From JAHBXL01 sp964409775 (GTDB lineage Bacteria > Planctomycetota > Phycisphaerae > Phycisphaerales > UBA1924): DNA of 64,000 bases. The stretch spans positions 1-64,000 of the forward strand of contig CAYPEI010000008.1 in assembly GCA_964409775.1 (NCBI GenBank). Reading direction: 5' to 3'. How positions within the stretch are numbered: position 1 is the first letter of the stretch; every line of letters begins with the position of its first letter. Made by a program: the position numbers and the translations under genes. The notes beneath the pieces are model-generated. The model had not been told where the DNA came from, searched no databases, and saw nothing but the letters and a program-made list of their open reading frames with translations. This document shows positions 42,319-52,458 of this stretch, one piece after another.

Positions 42319-43896
42319 ATGAGTTTCTGGACACCCGACAATCTGCGCTCTGTCACATCCGGCACGTGGCTCATCCGCCCCCCGCGGCCGGATGTGCCGT
42401 CCGATCGCCCCGTCGATCTCCCGCCCCCGCCGACGCACGCGCCGATCACCGGTCTCTCGACCGACACCCGCGACATCAAGCCCGGACAGGTCTTTCTCGC
42501 GCTCCGCGGCGAGAACCACGATGCCCACCGCTTCCTGCAGCAGGCCGTGATCGCCGGCGCGACGATCTTGATCATCGACGACGATTCCGCCGTTCCGGAC
42601 GGTGGCTTCACCCCTGCCGCTGGCGTGCTGAAGGTTGCCGACACCGGCAAAGCCCTCCTGAAGATCGCCGCGGCGTACCGCGAGTCGCTCAAGGGCACTC
42701 GCGTCATCGCCGTCTGCGGATCCAACGGCAAGACCACGACCACCCGCCTGATCGAGCAGGTGCTCAACACTACCTTTCGCGGCACCGCTTCCAAAAAATC
42801 GTTCAACAACGCCGTCGGCGTCCCGCTGACCATTCTCCGCGCGCAGCCGTCGGATCACTATCTGCTGTGTGAGGTCGGCACCAACGCCCCCGGTGAGATC
42901 GCGACCCTCGGCACCGTCGTCCAGCCGGACATCGCCGTCATTACCTCCATCGGACGCGAGCATCTCGAAGGCCTGGGCGACCTTGCCGGCGTCGCGGCCG
43001 AAGAGGCCAGCATCCTCAAGTTCCTTCGGCCCAAGGGTTGTGCGATCATCAACGCCGATTCCCCCGAACTCGACGCCGCCATCCGAAAGTACAAGCCGGC
43101 CACGCAGGTGCGGTTCGGCCGGGGGAGCAAGGAGAACCCGGCGGACATCCGCATCGGCTCGGCGGGCGTCGCGACCATCGATGAGCCCGAGCCGGACGGC
43201 GGCAGTGGGGGGTTCACCGGCATCGCGTTCGCCATCAACGACCGCTTCAAGATCCGCCTGCCCATGCTCGGCGAACACAATGCCATGAATGCCCTCGCGG
43301 CGTTCGCTGTCGCCCGCCGAATGGGCATCGAAGAGGGGCGCATCATCGAGGCCCTCTCCGGCGCATCCGGCGCCGAGATGCGGCTGCAACTTGCGCAGGT
43401 CGCCCTCCCCGCCGGCGGAAGGGCCCGGGTTCTCAACGACGCCTACAACGCGAATCCCGATTCGATGCTCGCGGCCCTCGCGACCCTTGCCACGCTCCGG
43501 CCGGGCCTGGGCGAAAGCGGGGGGGTCGGACCGGGAGGGGAAAGGACGGGGCGCCGCGTGGCCATCCTCGGCGACATGTTCGAACTCGGCTCCACCGCCG
43601 CAACGCTCCACGCGCAGGTGGTTGAGTGTGTGTTGCGATTGCGGAACTCCATCGGCCTGGTGGTTCTCATCGGCGAGCAAATGTGCCGCGCCGGCGCCGC
43701 CCTTCGGGCCGCGGGCTGGCCCGATGACCGGCTTCTCCTGCTCCCGGCGGGCGATGATCCCGCCATTCGCGCCGCGGCGGCATCGATCCGGCCACACGAT
43801 GTTGTGCTGCTCAAGGCCTCACGCCGAATGCGTTTGGAGCGCGTTCTGCTCGCGCTCGCCGCGACCGCCGCGCCTGTCGCCGAAACGGTCTCCTGA
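42319..43896 (+). CDS. murF: UDP-MurNAc-tripeptide:D-Ala-D-Ala ligase MurF
   Basis: MurF attaches D-Ala-D-Ala to the tripeptide. ISTDTR-type segment GLSTDTRDIKPGQVFLAL, ATP-binding GSNGKTTTT (134-142), KKSFNNAVGVPLT and NDAYNANPDSMLAAL are the family marks. Length is 525 aa from ATG 42319, larger than the usual 450, with a Pro-rich loop near residue 30 and a Gly-rich insertion near 405. The ATG at 42268 would overlap murE by 26 nt and is less likely. It follows murE by 25 nt. Confidence 0.95.
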   Translation: MSFWTPDNLRSVTSGTWLIRPPRPDVPSDRPVDLPPPPTHAPITGLSTDTRDIKPGQVFLALRGENHDAHRFLQQAVIAGATILIIDDDSAVPDGGFTPAAGVLKVADTGKALLKIAAAYRESLKGTRVIAVCGSNGKTTTTRLIEQVLNTTFRGTASKKSFNNAVGVPLTILRAQPSDHYLLCEVGTNAPGEIATLGTVVQPDIAVITSIGREHLEGLGDLAGVAAEEASILKFLRPKGCAIINADSPELDAAIRKYKPATQVRFGRGSKENPADIRIGSAGVATIDEPEPDGGSGGFTGIAFAINDRFKIRLPMLGEHNAMNALAAFAVARRMGIEEGRIIEALSGASGAEMRLQLAQVALPAGGRARVLNDAYNANPDSMLAALATLATLRPGLGESGGVGPGGERTGRRVAILGDMFELGSTAATLHAQVVECVLRLRNSIGLVVLIGEQMCRAGAALRAAGWPDDRLLLLPAGDDPAIRAAAASIRPHDVVLLKASRRMRLERVLLALAATAAPVAETVS

Positions 43897-43979
43897 CCGA
43901 TCAACATTCCTTTGGCGGCTCCGTCTTCCCGGGCGGAGCGTTGTGCATCGGTCCGGCGTCGGCCACGCGTTCATTCCCA

Positions 43980-45173
43980 ATGCTCTACCTCCTCTACAAG
44001 GCCCTGCAGGACTGGCTTGCCGACATCGGGATCGACTGGCTGTTCATGGTCCTCGATCAACTGGCCTTCCGGGCCCTCGCCGCCGCCGGGCTGAGTTTCG
44101 CCATTGCCCTGATCGCCGGACGGCCGGTCATCGACTGGCTCCGGCGCAAGAAGATCGGCGACACCGGCCTGACCGACGCCGAGGCGCTCCGCGGCCGCGC
44201 CCAGTCCAAGGCCAATGTCCCGACCATGGGCGGCATCCTCATCGTCGGCGGCATCCTCACCAGCGTCGGCCTGCTCGCGGACATCACCAACTTCTACATC
44301 ATCCTCGGCCTGGCCACCATGCTCTGGCTCGCGGCCCTCGGCGGCATGGACGACTGGCTCAAGTTGACCGCCGCCTCGCGCCCGGGGGGCTCGCGACAGG
44401 GCCTCTATGCGTGGGAGAAACTTGTCTTCCAACTCGGCCTCGGGCTCATGGTCGCGTGGTTCGTTTACAACCATGGCGACTCCGCCGCGCCCAAGGACCT
44501 CGGGCACGTGCTCAACCTCCCCTTCCAGCGGACCTACCTCCGCGATGCGACCGGCGTGTTTGATGTCTCCGGGTCGCTCGTCTACCTCCCGCGTGCGGTC
44601 TTCGTCCTCGTCGGGATGCTCATGATCGCCGGCATGTCCAACGCGGTGAACATCACCGACGGCATGGACGGGCTTGCGACCGGGATCACCTCCATCGTCG
44701 CCCTCGGACTTGTGGTGCTCACCAGCATCTCCGGCGGCACTCTCGCGCAGACACTCCTCGTCCCGCAGATCACCGAATCGGCCGAGTTGGTCGTGCTCGC
44801 CGCGGCAATGGCGGGCGCCTGCCTCGGATTCCTCTGGTGGAACTGCTCTCCCGCCTCCGTCTTCATGGGCGACACCGGGTCGCTCGCGCTCGGCGGCGTC
44901 ATCGCTTATCTCGCGGTCGTCGTTCGCCAGGAAATCCTCGTCCTGCTCATGTGCGGCGTCTTTCTCATCGAGATCGGCTCGGTGGTCCTGCAGGTCGGCT
45001 GGTTCAAGTACACCCGCATCCGCTTCGGACAGGGCCGCCGTCTGTTCAGGGTTGCGCCGATCCACCACCACTTCCACCTGCTCGGCTGGCCCGAGCAGCA
45101 GGTCGTCTCCCGATTCTGGATTGCCTCGGCGACCATGGTCATCATCGCGCTGGCGCTGATCAAACTCCGCTAG
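43980..45173 (+). CDS. mraY: Phospho-N-acetylmuramoyl-pentapeptide transferase MraY
   Basis: MraY makes lipid I on the inner face of the cytoplasmic membrane. VPTMGGILIVGG, MDDWLK, NAVNITDGMDGLA, FMGDTGSLALGG and APIHHHFHLLGW are all present and in order. There are about ten membrane segments. At 397 aa it is slightly larger than the 360-aa norm, with an extra loop near residue 175 (DLGHVLNLPFQRTYLRDATG). It follows murF by 83 nt. murD, ftsW and murG, usual next genes in a dcw cluster, are absent downstream, so the cluster breaks here. Confidence 0.96.
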   Translation: MLYLLYKALQDWLADIGIDWLFMVLDQLAFRALAAAGLSFAIALIAGRPVIDWLRRKKIGDTGLTDAEALRGRAQSKANVPTMGGILIVGGILTSVGLLADITNFYIILGLATMLWLAALGGMDDWLKLTAASRPGGSRQGLYAWEKLVFQLGLGLMVAWFVYNHGDSAAPKDLGHVLNLPFQRTYLRDATGVFDVSGSLVYLPRAVFVLVGMLMIAGMSNAVNITDGMDGLATGITSIVALGLVVLTSISGGTLAQTLLVPQITESAELVVLAAAMAGACLGFLWWNCSPASVFMGDTGSLALGGVIAYLAVVVRQEILVLLMCGVFLIEIGSVVLQVGWFKYTRIRFGQGRRLFRVAPIHHHFHLLGWPEQQVVSRFWIASATMVIIALALIKLR

Positions 45174-45254
45174 CGCGACACGACAGGACAGTGAGACAGC
45201 ACACCCTCGACGGCCGTGTCCGCCGCGCGTACGAGCGGGCCCCGTGCTCGCGCA

Positions 45255-46589
45255 CTATCGCAGCAGCACCACCCGCTCAAGCCGCACTCGATCGCGGATC
45301 GGCCCGAGTTCGCCCGGCTCCACGCGGATCCGCAGCCGGTCGCCCAGCCTCGTCGCACCGATCTCCGCCGACAATGGCGCCTGCACGGCCGATCCCCCCA
45401 GGCTCGCACGCGAGACTTCGCGAGAGGCAGTCCCCGAGACGACTTCCACCACCACCACGCACTCGCCCCACGTCCAGTCCGGCTCATCCAGCCTCGCCGT
45501 CCCAACCAACCGCGATGCGCCGGCGGGCATCGCCCACTCCACCTCCATCGGTCCGGGGATCAGCACATCGGCCGCGCCGAGCGCCGCGGGCATCGCGTCG
45601 AACGCGTCGACACGGGGCCCCGGGCGACGCGCCAGGCCGATGGGCCTGTGCGCCACGATCTCCAGCCCCGCCAGACCTGAAACCCGGGTCGAATCGAACA
45701 CGATCGCGCTGATGTCCTGTGCCGGAAACAGCGCCATCGCTGTCGCGCCCGGAGATTCCGCAGCGCCCCGCTCCGCCTGCGCGGGCGCCTTCGCGGCGCT
45801 CGCCGTAAGCAGCAGAGCACTCTTCTGTGCATCCGTCACCGCCGCGCCCAGCGCGACGACAGATCCATCCGCCAGCCACACGACCGGCCCCTTCATCGCA
45901 CGTCGCGCATTGGCAAACTGCGCCCGCACAACCTGATCGACCGGTACCGTCACCCGGTTGGCCCCGCTCTTGCCCGGCGCCCGCACATCGCCGACGCTCA
46001 TCGTCAGGGCGAATCCCTCGCCGCCCGTCCTCGGGCCGATCGTCTCGAGGAAGCCGTCGATCCGATCCCCGTTCACGAGCCAAAGCGTGTCGGACTTCGG
46101 TGCGGCCGCGGGCGACACTCGCTCTTCGCCGGGCCGCATCACGAATCGCGCCACCTCGTCGATCGGCAGCATCAGCGTGCCGAAGCGCTCGTGCACCCAC
46201 GCGATCGTTTCCCCCTCGGCCCCGATGCGCCCCGGCCTGCCGACAAACCGCTGCCCGTCAACCAGTTCGACAAACGGCGCCCCGGCAAGCGCCCAGGCAT
46301 CCATCCTGGCCCCTCCCGCCGGCGAACCTTCGGACGTCCACGCCGCCGGGACCAGCGCGATCGATTCCCCCAGCGGTCGCGTGCGCGCTGCGCCGCGCGG
46401 GTCGATCAGCGTGATCTCGCCCCCGCCCGTGCCGCCCGCCTGCAGCCGGAGCGACGACACGCCGGCTCGTTCCAGCCTGCCTGAGGAATCCATCACCGCG
46501 CCGTCGAACACCAGTTGCCCGAACGAAGCGGCGCACAGCGACACTCCCGCCGTCACCGCGATCAAGCCCTGCAAACTCCGCGTGGTCAT
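45255..46589 (-). CDS. Exported protein of unknown function
   Basis: A 444-aa protein with a signal peptide (MTTRSLQGLIAVTAGVSLCA, cleavage near SFGQ) and mostly beta-type body (repeated V-x-L-x-D-G segments such as FVELVDGQRFVGR and VVWLADGSVVALG). The last 110 residues (SRLVGTARLDEPDWTWGECV, then GDRLRIRVEPGELGPIRDRV) resemble an NPCBM-type carbohydrate-binding fold, but this is only a weak impression. It follows the squalene-cyclase-like gene by 59 nt and has no Shine-Dalgarno. mraY ends convergently 81 nt away. Confidence 0.75.
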   Translation of the reverse strand: MTTRSLQGLIAVTAGVSLCAASFGQLVFDGAVMDSSGRLERAGVSSLRLQAGGTGGGEITLIDPRGAARTRPLGESIALVPAAWTSEGSPAGGARMDAWALAGAPFVELVDGQRFVGRPGRIGAEGETIAWVHERFGTLMLPIDEVARFVMRPGEERVSPAAAPKSDTLWLVNGDRIDGFLETIGPRTGGEGFALTMSVGDVRAPGKSGANRVTVPVDQVVRAQFANARRAMKGPVVWLADGSVVALGAAVTDAQKSALLLTASAAKAPAQAERGAAESPGATAMALFPAQDISAIVFDSTRVSGLAGLEIVAHRPIGLARRPGPRVDAFDAMPAALGAADVLIPGPMEVEWAMPAGASRLVGTARLDEPDWTWGECVVVVEVVSGTASREVSRASLGGSAVQAPLSAEIGATRLGDRLRIRVEPGELGPIRDRVRLERVVLLR

Positions 46590-46648
46590 TCGTGTGCTCG
46601 CTCAGCCCCGCTGGCTCTCGCCGTGCCGTTCCGGACCGGATGTCGGTC

Positions 46649-47755
46649 CTACTTCTGAAAGATCGGCAACAAACGCTTGGGCATTTGCAGAACAATCAGC
46701 GCCATGGCCGTCCCATACGCCGGGCCGACGCTCTGATCCGCCCAGGACCCCTCCACCTCCTGCCGATCCAGCAGTTCCTTGCGGATCGCCGGCCACCACT
46801 CCGCCCATCTTCGCCCCCCCGCGAGGTACATCGCCTGCACCGCGTAGTAGTGGCCGTAGTAATAGTGCGCGCTCGGCGCGTTCGTCGCGCCGGGGAGCGC
46901 GGTCGACGACAGGTACTCCACCCCGCGGTCCAGCGCATCGTCCTTGTAAATCCCCGCGTAGTACAGGCTCGCCACGCCCGCCGCGCTCCGCGGCCATGCC
47001 GAAAACCCCTGGTTGAGTTGATACCTGAAGCCGCCGTCCGGATTCTGGCACTGCCGGACATACTCAACGGCCTTGTCGACGACCTCCTTGGGCACCTCGA
47101 TCCCGGCGTTCCGCGCCGACCGTAACGCCATGATCTGGCAGATCGTCACCGAAACATCCGCGTCGTACGGGACCGGGTTGTAACGCCACCCGCCATCGGG
47201 GTTCTGCGACTGCTCGATCAGACGGCAGGCCTTCACCAGCGCCTCGTGCACCCGCGCCGAGTACGACGTCTCCCCGCCGCCCCGGGTCATGCCGTACACC
47301 TCGCCCAGGAACAGCGTGGCAAAGCCGTGCCCGTACATCGGCCCGTTCGTCGAATCCGCCGCGAGCAGCCCTGTCTCCGTCGAGCACTTGAGCACGAAGT
47401 CCAGGCCCCGCTCCACGTTCTTGGCGTACGGACCGCGCCCCGGCAGGTTGCCATCCCCCAGCAGCGCAATACACGCCAGCGCCGTCACCGCGATGTTCTT
47501 CCCGAACCGTCCTGAGCCGAACGACCCATCCTCGTTCTGCTCGCGCACGAGGTACGCAAGGCCCTTCTCAACCGCGGCGTCCAAGTCCGGCGTGATCTCG
47601 TCTTCCAGCGGCTTGTTCTCGGCCGATGCGCCCCCGTCCGGCCGCTTCGCCGTCGGCGATTCCCCGGAAGGCGCACCGGGCGCGGCGTCCGATGCCGGTT
47701 GAACAGCAACGCCGCCGAGGGCGAGGCACGCCGCCGCTGTCAGGACCTGCATCAT
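46649..47755 (-). CDS. Exported prenyltransferase/squalene-oxidase repeat protein
   Basis: A 368-aa alpha/alpha-toroid protein with a short signal peptide (MMQVLTAAACLALGGVA) and a Pro/Ser linker. It has at least three QW-type repeats: QNEDGSFGSG, QNPDGGWRYN and QNPDGGFRYQ. The fold is shared with squalene cyclases, but the DxDD acid motif is not seen and an enzyme role is uncertain. Planctomycete gene clusters of this type often contain such a protein beside DUF4175 and vWA genes. ATG 47755 has AAGGAG about 8 nt upstream; the TTG before it is ignored. Confidence 0.85.
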   Translation of the reverse strand: MMQVLTAAACLALGGVAVQPASDAAPGAPSGESPTAKRPDGGASAENKPLEDEITPDLDAAVEKGLAYLVREQNEDGSFGSGRFGKNIAVTALACIALLGDGNLPGRGPYAKNVERGLDFVLKCSTETGLLAADSTNGPMYGHGFATLFLGEVYGMTRGGGETSYSARVHEALVKACRLIEQSQNPDGGWRYNPVPYDADVSVTICQIMALRSARNAGIEVPKEVVDKAVEYVRQCQNPDGGFRYQLNQGFSAWPRSAAGVASLYYAGIYKDDALDRGVEYLSSTALPGATNAPSAHYYYGHYYAVQAMYLAGGRRWAEWWPAIRKELLDRQEVEGSWADQSVGPAYGTAMALIVLQMPKRLLPIFQK

Positions 47756-47782
47756 CAAGCCGCTCCTTCGTCCCCTTCGAAC

Positions 47783-48535
47783 TCAGGGACGCGCCGAACT
47801 CTCCTCCGCCAGGCGACGGTAGTACTCCTGAGTCAGGCGGTTGTACAGCGAACTGAACCGGTCGTTCGAGCCTTGCATCAGCATCTGCCTGACCCGCGCG
47901 GGCAACGCGCCCCATGCCGCTCGCGCGGAATCCAGTTCCGGCTTCAGCGCGCCCTCCTGCAACTCCGGGCCTTCGTGCTCCTGCGGCTCTCCGTTTGCCG
48001 GCTGGTTGGTCTGCTGCTGCCCCTGCTGCTGCTGTTGACGCTGCCGCGGCTGGTTCCGCTGCTGGTCCGCCTCGCTCGGCTGCTGCTGCTGTTGCTGCTG
48101 TTGTGCCTGCCGATCCAAACTGCTGATCAGTTGGTCCAACTTCCGGAGCGCATCCTCCTGGATCCGCTGCGTCGAGAGCCCCACATCCTTGCTCTCGCCC
48201 AGCCGTTTCGCGGCGTCCTTCATCAGCCCGACGGCCTGCTCAAACGCCTGGCCCAGTTCCTCGCCCGACAGCAGTTTGCTCAGTTCCGTCTTTGGTCCGC
48301 CCGGCGGTTCGGTCGCCGACTTGCCGCCGCCGGTCCCCAGCAACTCGTCCAGCGAGGGCAGATCGTCCGCGGGCTTGGGCGTATCTGGTGCGGGTGCATC
48401 GCCCTTGGTCGGCGCCGCGCCGCTCGGCGGCGCCGCGGTTGGCCCGGTGGGGGCGGGCGGCTGTGTGGGCGCGGCCGAGGCCACGCCGGCAATCGTCAGC
48501 ACAAGGAACGCCGCCCGCGCGAAGTGCGTCGTCAT
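47783..48535 (-). CDS. Exported Gln/Pro-rich protein in the DUF4175/vWA cluster
   Basis: A 250-aa protein with a signal peptide (about 1-22, ending VASAA), a Pro/Ala/Thr linker, a helical part (EELGQAFEQAVGLMKDAAKR), a Gln-rich tract (about 140-175) and a conserved-looking C-terminal end, WGALPARVRQMLMQGSNDRF then YNRLTQEYYRRLAEE. That ending is common to small exported proteins in planctomycete clusters of this kind. Its ATG overlaps the DUF4175 stop (ATGA), so it is translationally coupled. The function is unknown; it may be a partner of the large upstream protein. Confidence 0.8.
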   Translation of the reverse strand: MTTHFARAAFLVLTIAGVASAAPTQPPAPTGPTAAPPSGAAPTKGDAPAPDTPKPADDLPSLDELLGTGGGKSATEPPGGPKTELSKLLSGEELGQAFEQAVGLMKDAAKRLGESKDVGLSTQRIQEDALRKLDQLISSLDRQAQQQQQQQQPSEADQQRNQPRQRQQQQQGQQQTNQPANGEPQEHEGPELQEGALKPELDSARAAWGALPARVRQMLMQGSNDRFSSLYNRLTQEYYRRLAEESSARP

Positions 48536-51500
48536 GGTGCGGGCTCCTTCGTCGGTGGCTCGGCGGGCTTGTCGCCCTTGGCCGGCTCAACTCCGCCCGG
48601 CCGGCCGCGGCTGCGTTCCTCCGACAGCCGTTCAAGCAGTTGGCGAGCCTGCGCGGCGATGCCGTCCTGCAGCCTCGCGGCGTCCTCCGAGATCGACGAT
48701 CGTTCTTCCGCCGCGCCCTCATCGGCGGCGCGAGTCATCTCGATCGCTTCCTGCTGCATCGCCCGCAGCAACTTCAGTTCCGCCGCCGGCGGAACCAGCG
48801 GCTGCTGGCCTCCCTGCCCGCCCCCTCCGCCCTGCTGGTTCTCCTCCTGCTGCCGGAAGTCGTCATCGTCTTTCCGCGAAGAGTCCAGCGCATCGATCAG
48901 CGATTGCAGGACACGCGCCGCCGAGGCCTGCCGGCGCAGCACGCCCGCGTCCGGCTCGCCCTGCCCCAGCCGGTCCGCCGCGGCGGCCATGAGTTCATCA
49001 AGCCGGGAATGCGCATACTCAAACACCTTCGCCTCGGTCAGTTCCCTGGTCTCCGTGAGCATGCCGGAAATCTCGGTCCGCAGCGACTGCTGGTCTTCCC
49101 CGATCAGCCGCGCCGCGTTCCGCACGCGACGGGTCAGTTCCTCGCGCGACAGGTCTTGCGTCGAGTCGCGCAGCGCGATCTGTTTCGCCAGTGCCGCCGC
49201 ATACTTCTTCTTCAGTTCCGCCTTCTTGCGGCTCTGCTCGCGCTGCTGGGCATCGCGGTCGAGTTTCTCCGCAAGCGCCCGTGCCTCGCGCAGTTTCGAC
49301 AGGCTCAACTCTTCCTGCCCCTGCGCCTCGCCCGAGTCCACCGGCGAGCGCCGAAGCGCGCCGATCGCGCCGGCCTGCGCCGCACCCGCCTCCTCGATCA
49401 GCCTCGCCACCGGCGCGACCTCGCGGGGGCCGTTGTTGGCCTCGTCCAGCACGCCCAGCGTGTTCGCGTGCAGCCGGGTCATTCCCCGGTCGAGCCCCGC
49501 GAACTGCCCGGTGTTCTTCGCGCGCTCCAGGGCCGCAATCTCCTCCGACTGCTGCGCGATCAGCGCCTCGAGCGATTCGATCAGGCTCGCCAGCACCCGC
49601 CGCAGGACCTCGTCGCGGTTCCGCGCGGTCTGCTCGAGGTCGCTGAGCATCTGCTGCAGCGCATCGATCGCCTGCTGCTGCTGCTGCTGGGCGTTGTTGG
49701 TCTGGTTCTGCTGCGCCTGCTGCGCCGCCTGCTCCATCTTCTCGGGGACCTGCTCGCGCTGGCCCCGCCGCGCCGCCTGCGACATCGCCTGCGCCGCCGC
49801 GGGGTCCTTCTTCTGCATGTCCTTCTCGCGGTCCAGCATGTTCTGGATCGCTTCGCGCGTCTGCTCCGCCAGTTCCTGCTGCTCCTGCGCCAGGCGGCCC
49901 AGTTCCTGCCGCTCCTGCGGTGTCAGTTGCTCGGCGCTCCGGCCCGTCGTCCGGTTGCCCGCATCCGCCGTCCGCTCCCGCAGCGACTTCTGACGCTCCA
50001 GAGCCTGCTCGATCGAGCGCTTCGCCGCCCACGTGTCCTGCCCCTGGTCGAGCATCTCGATCAGGTCGCTCAGTTCCTCGCGCACCTCCTGCTGAGCGGC
50101 CTGTGCCTCCTGCCGATCCGCGGCCCCCGCCTCGGGCGCGGCGTCCTTGCCGGCCGCCTGCTGCGCCGTCCGGTCCAGCGACCGGCCCGCCTTCACCGAA
50201 CTCTGCCCGGCACGATCCAAGGCGCCGCGGGATTCCCGCAGCACGCCCTCCAGCGCCGGCTCCGCCATGGCGTTCTCTTCCAGCCGGCGCTCCAGTGTCC
50301 GGATCGTCTCCTGCTGACGCGACAGCCGCTCGGTCATCCCGGCCTGTGCGCGCTCGTTCTGTCTTGCGGCCTGCTCGCCCGCCCGGCCCGAGGCCTGCTG
50401 CAGTTCCTTCTGCTCCTTTTCGAGTTGAATCGCGCCCCGACGAACCTCCGACAACTGCGACCACAGTTGCTCCAGCAGTTCCTCGCGGGACATGATCCGC
50501 AGTTTGCGAACCTGCGACCGCACCGGCTCGTGCCGCGACTCGCCGAGGGCAAACGAATCCGCGGCCAGCGTCGTGATCCACACCTCGTCACCGGCCTTCA
50601 CGCCCAGTTCCGACAGATCGAGAGTCGCCGTCGCAGACGCCTGGCGGGCGCCCGGTGCCCGGCCCTCGCCTCCGGATGTTGTCACACCCGACACCCGGAC
50701 GATCTGCTCCGGGGGGCTCTGTGCCTCCGCCGCTCCGCCCTCGGAGCCCTGCGGCCGCCGGGCCACCTGCCGCTCGAGAGCCACCCACGCCAGGCCCACG
50801 TCGTCGCGGCCCTCTCCGGCCAGTTCGACCACCGCGGTGGGCAGAAGCGACTTGTCCTGGTCCGGGCGGACCACCACCGCGCTGGGCGGATTGTCCTGCA
50901 GCACGTCCAGCGTGAAACTCCGCTCCTCGCTGTCCGCGATGCCGTGCTCATCCACGACCTTCACACCGATGCGCACCGGCCGCGTCAGCGCCCATTCCAG
51001 TGCCCATATGCGTGCGCCGAGCGTCAGCCTCGCATCCGGGTCCGAGGCCAGCAGCGAGGCCACGTCCTCTCCAAGCGATGCCGCGACCCACGCCGCCCCC
51101 CGCGCCTCGCGCTGCCGCTCCGCCGGCACATCCTTGTTGATCGTGATGCTCAGTTTCGCGCGAGACCCCGCCAGCGACGCGGGCGGCGCAGCGCGCTCGT
51201 CGGTGCCCGCCCCCAGTTCGACACGCCGCACACCCTCATCGCCCGACAGTCGCGCATATTCCGGCTCGACCAGTTCCAGCACGGCGTCCGCGACCGCGGG
51301 CGGCTCGACGAGCAGCACCCGCGCCGCGTCGGTCTCGTCATCGCTCGTGATGAAGCGATACTCCAGTTCGATCTTCGACGTCTTCGCGACCCCGCCCGCG
51401 GCCTCGCCGGGCGCGAAACTCGCCGGCTCGATCAACCGCTCGAACAGCGTGCCCGTCCCCACGCCCCGGATGTCGACCATCCGGTCCTGGCTCGTCAGCA

Positions 51501-52287
51501 CCGCCCGCCGCCAGGCGCCGCTCACGCCGTCGGACACCAGCCGATACTCCGCCGTGACACGTGTCCGCTCCGCGCTGGTGTCGGACTTCGTCAGCACCGC
51601 CCGCAGCGGCAGCGCTGCGCCAAGCGGGTGAACCGGTGTCGCCGTCGCGTCGGCAACGCCCGTCCGCTTGGGCCAGGCCACGTTCGCAAGGGGAAGCAGC
51701 ACCCGCGCCGCGCCGATGCGCGCCAGGTCCGGCCGCGTGATGCATGCCGCACCAACCACCATCACCGCCAGCGCCAGCAGCCCGCCGCTGCGCACCGCGC
51801 CCTCGCGACGGAGGAGCGCCCCCGCCCGGAGCGCCGCGGCCCGCCGCGCGGCCTCATCGATCACCGGCGACGCCAGCGACACGCTCTCGCCCGCTTCGCG
51901 TTGCCGCGACAGGTCGACACCGCTCGCCAGCATGCCGCGAAGCCCCGCCCCCGCGCCCGCCTCGGTCCGCTCGATCCGCAGCGCAAGGTCCGTCAGCGTT
52001 GGTGAGAAACGCACGACCGGTCCCATGCTCCGCCAGGCCCACGCCGCCAGCGCCCCCAGCCCGGCGAGCAGCACCACCGCTCGAAGCGCGCCCGGAGATC
52101 GCAGAAAGTAGTCTGCAAACGCCAGCGCAAACACCGTCGCCAGCGCGACCGCTGCAAGAAGCCCCAGCCGCTCGACCGTGAGCAGCACCCGCACCCACAT
52201 CCGCACCCGGCGCAGAATCGCCAATGCCGGGTCCAGCCCTCGCCCGTCGCGCTCGCTCGCCCGCGGCCTGTTTGGCCCGTGCTCCAC
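48532..52287 (-). CDS. Large membrane protein, DUF4175-like, with a long Gln/Glu-rich coiled-coil region
   Basis: A 1251-aa protein. Two membrane segments lie near 41-60 and 68-86 and another near 169-185; beta-type domains follow (about 215-560), then a very long helical, Gln/Ala/Glu-rich region (about 590-1230) with coiled-coil character (VREELSDLIEMLDQGQDTWA; QQAQQNQTNNAQQQQQQAID). The layout matches DUF4175-type proteins of planctomycetes and alphaproteobacteria. GTG 52287 has GGAGG 4 nt upstream; an ATG start lower down is possible. It is in the vWA cluster and coupled by ATGA to the next gene. The function is unknown, probably a structural or scaffold role in the envelope. Confidence 0.82.
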   Translation of the reverse strand: MEHGPNRPRASERDGRGLDPALAILRRVRMWVRVLLTVERLGLLAAVALATVFALAFADYFLRSPGALRAVVLLAGLGALAAWAWRSMGPVVRFSPTLTDLALRIERTEAGAGAGLRGMLASGVDLSRQREAGESVSLASPVIDEAARRAAALRAGALLRREGAVRSGGLLALAVMVVGAACITRPDLARIGAARVLLPLANVAWPKRTGVADATATPVHPLGAALPLRAVLTKSDTSAERTRVTAEYRLVSDGVSGAWRRAVLTSQDRMVDIRGVGTGTLFERLIEPASFAPGEAAGGVAKTSKIELEYRFITSDDETDAARVLLVEPPAVADAVLELVEPEYARLSGDEGVRRVELGAGTDERAAPPASLAGSRAKLSITINKDVPAERQREARGAAWVAASLGEDVASLLASDPDARLTLGARIWALEWALTRPVRIGVKVVDEHGIADSEERSFTLDVLQDNPPSAVVVRPDQDKSLLPTAVVELAGEGRDDVGLAWVALERQVARRPQGSEGGAAEAQSPPEQIVRVSGVTTSGGEGRAPGARQASATATLDLSELGVKAGDEVWITTLAADSFALGESRHEPVRSQVRKLRIMSREELLEQLWSQLSEVRRGAIQLEKEQKELQQASGRAGEQAARQNERAQAGMTERLSRQQETIRTLERRLEENAMAEPALEGVLRESRGALDRAGQSSVKAGRSLDRTAQQAAGKDAAPEAGAADRQEAQAAQQEVREELSDLIEMLDQGQDTWAAKRSIEQALERQKSLRERTADAGNRTTGRSAEQLTPQERQELGRLAQEQQELAEQTREAIQNMLDREKDMQKKDPAAAQAMSQAARRGQREQVPEKMEQAAQQAQQNQTNNAQQQQQQAIDALQQMLSDLEQTARNRDEVLRRVLASLIESLEALIAQQSEEIAALERAKNTGQFAGLDRGMTRLHANTLGVLDEANNGPREVAPVARLIEEAGAAQAGAIGALRRSPVDSGEAQGQEELSLSKLREARALAEKLDRDAQQREQSRKKAELKKKYAAALAKQIALRDSTQDLSREELTRRVRNAARLIGEDQQSLRTEISGMLTETRELTEAKVFEYAHSRLDELMAAAADRLGQGEPDAGVLRRQASAARVLQSLIDALDSSRKDDDDFRQQEENQQGGGGGQGGQQPLVPPAAELKLLRAMQQEAIEMTRAADEGAAEERSSISEDAARLQDGIAAQARQLLERLSEERSRGRPGGVEPAKGDKPAEPPTKEPAP

Positions 52288-52458
52288 ATGACCTCCATGA
52301 TCAGGTGCCGGGGTGATCGCCCTGCTGTCCAGAGTATCGACTACAAACCCAATCCCCGCACCTTTCTACCGATGTCCGGCCCGCAAGGGTCGTCCAGATC
52401 CCCTACTTTGACGGGTGTGCGCGCAGCCGCCGTTCTTGCGCGCGGGTTGCCCCAAGGG

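Noticed and set aside
45232..45250. Possible bidirectional terminator between mraY and the gene at 45255
   Set aside because: Only a 5-bp CGAGC/GCTCG stem with a large loop and no T-tract.
48292..52005. A 1237-codon plus-strand open frame
   Set aside because: It is antisense to the DUF4175 gene and low-complexity (Arg/Leu-rich); long open antisense frames are expected in such GC-rich coding DNA.
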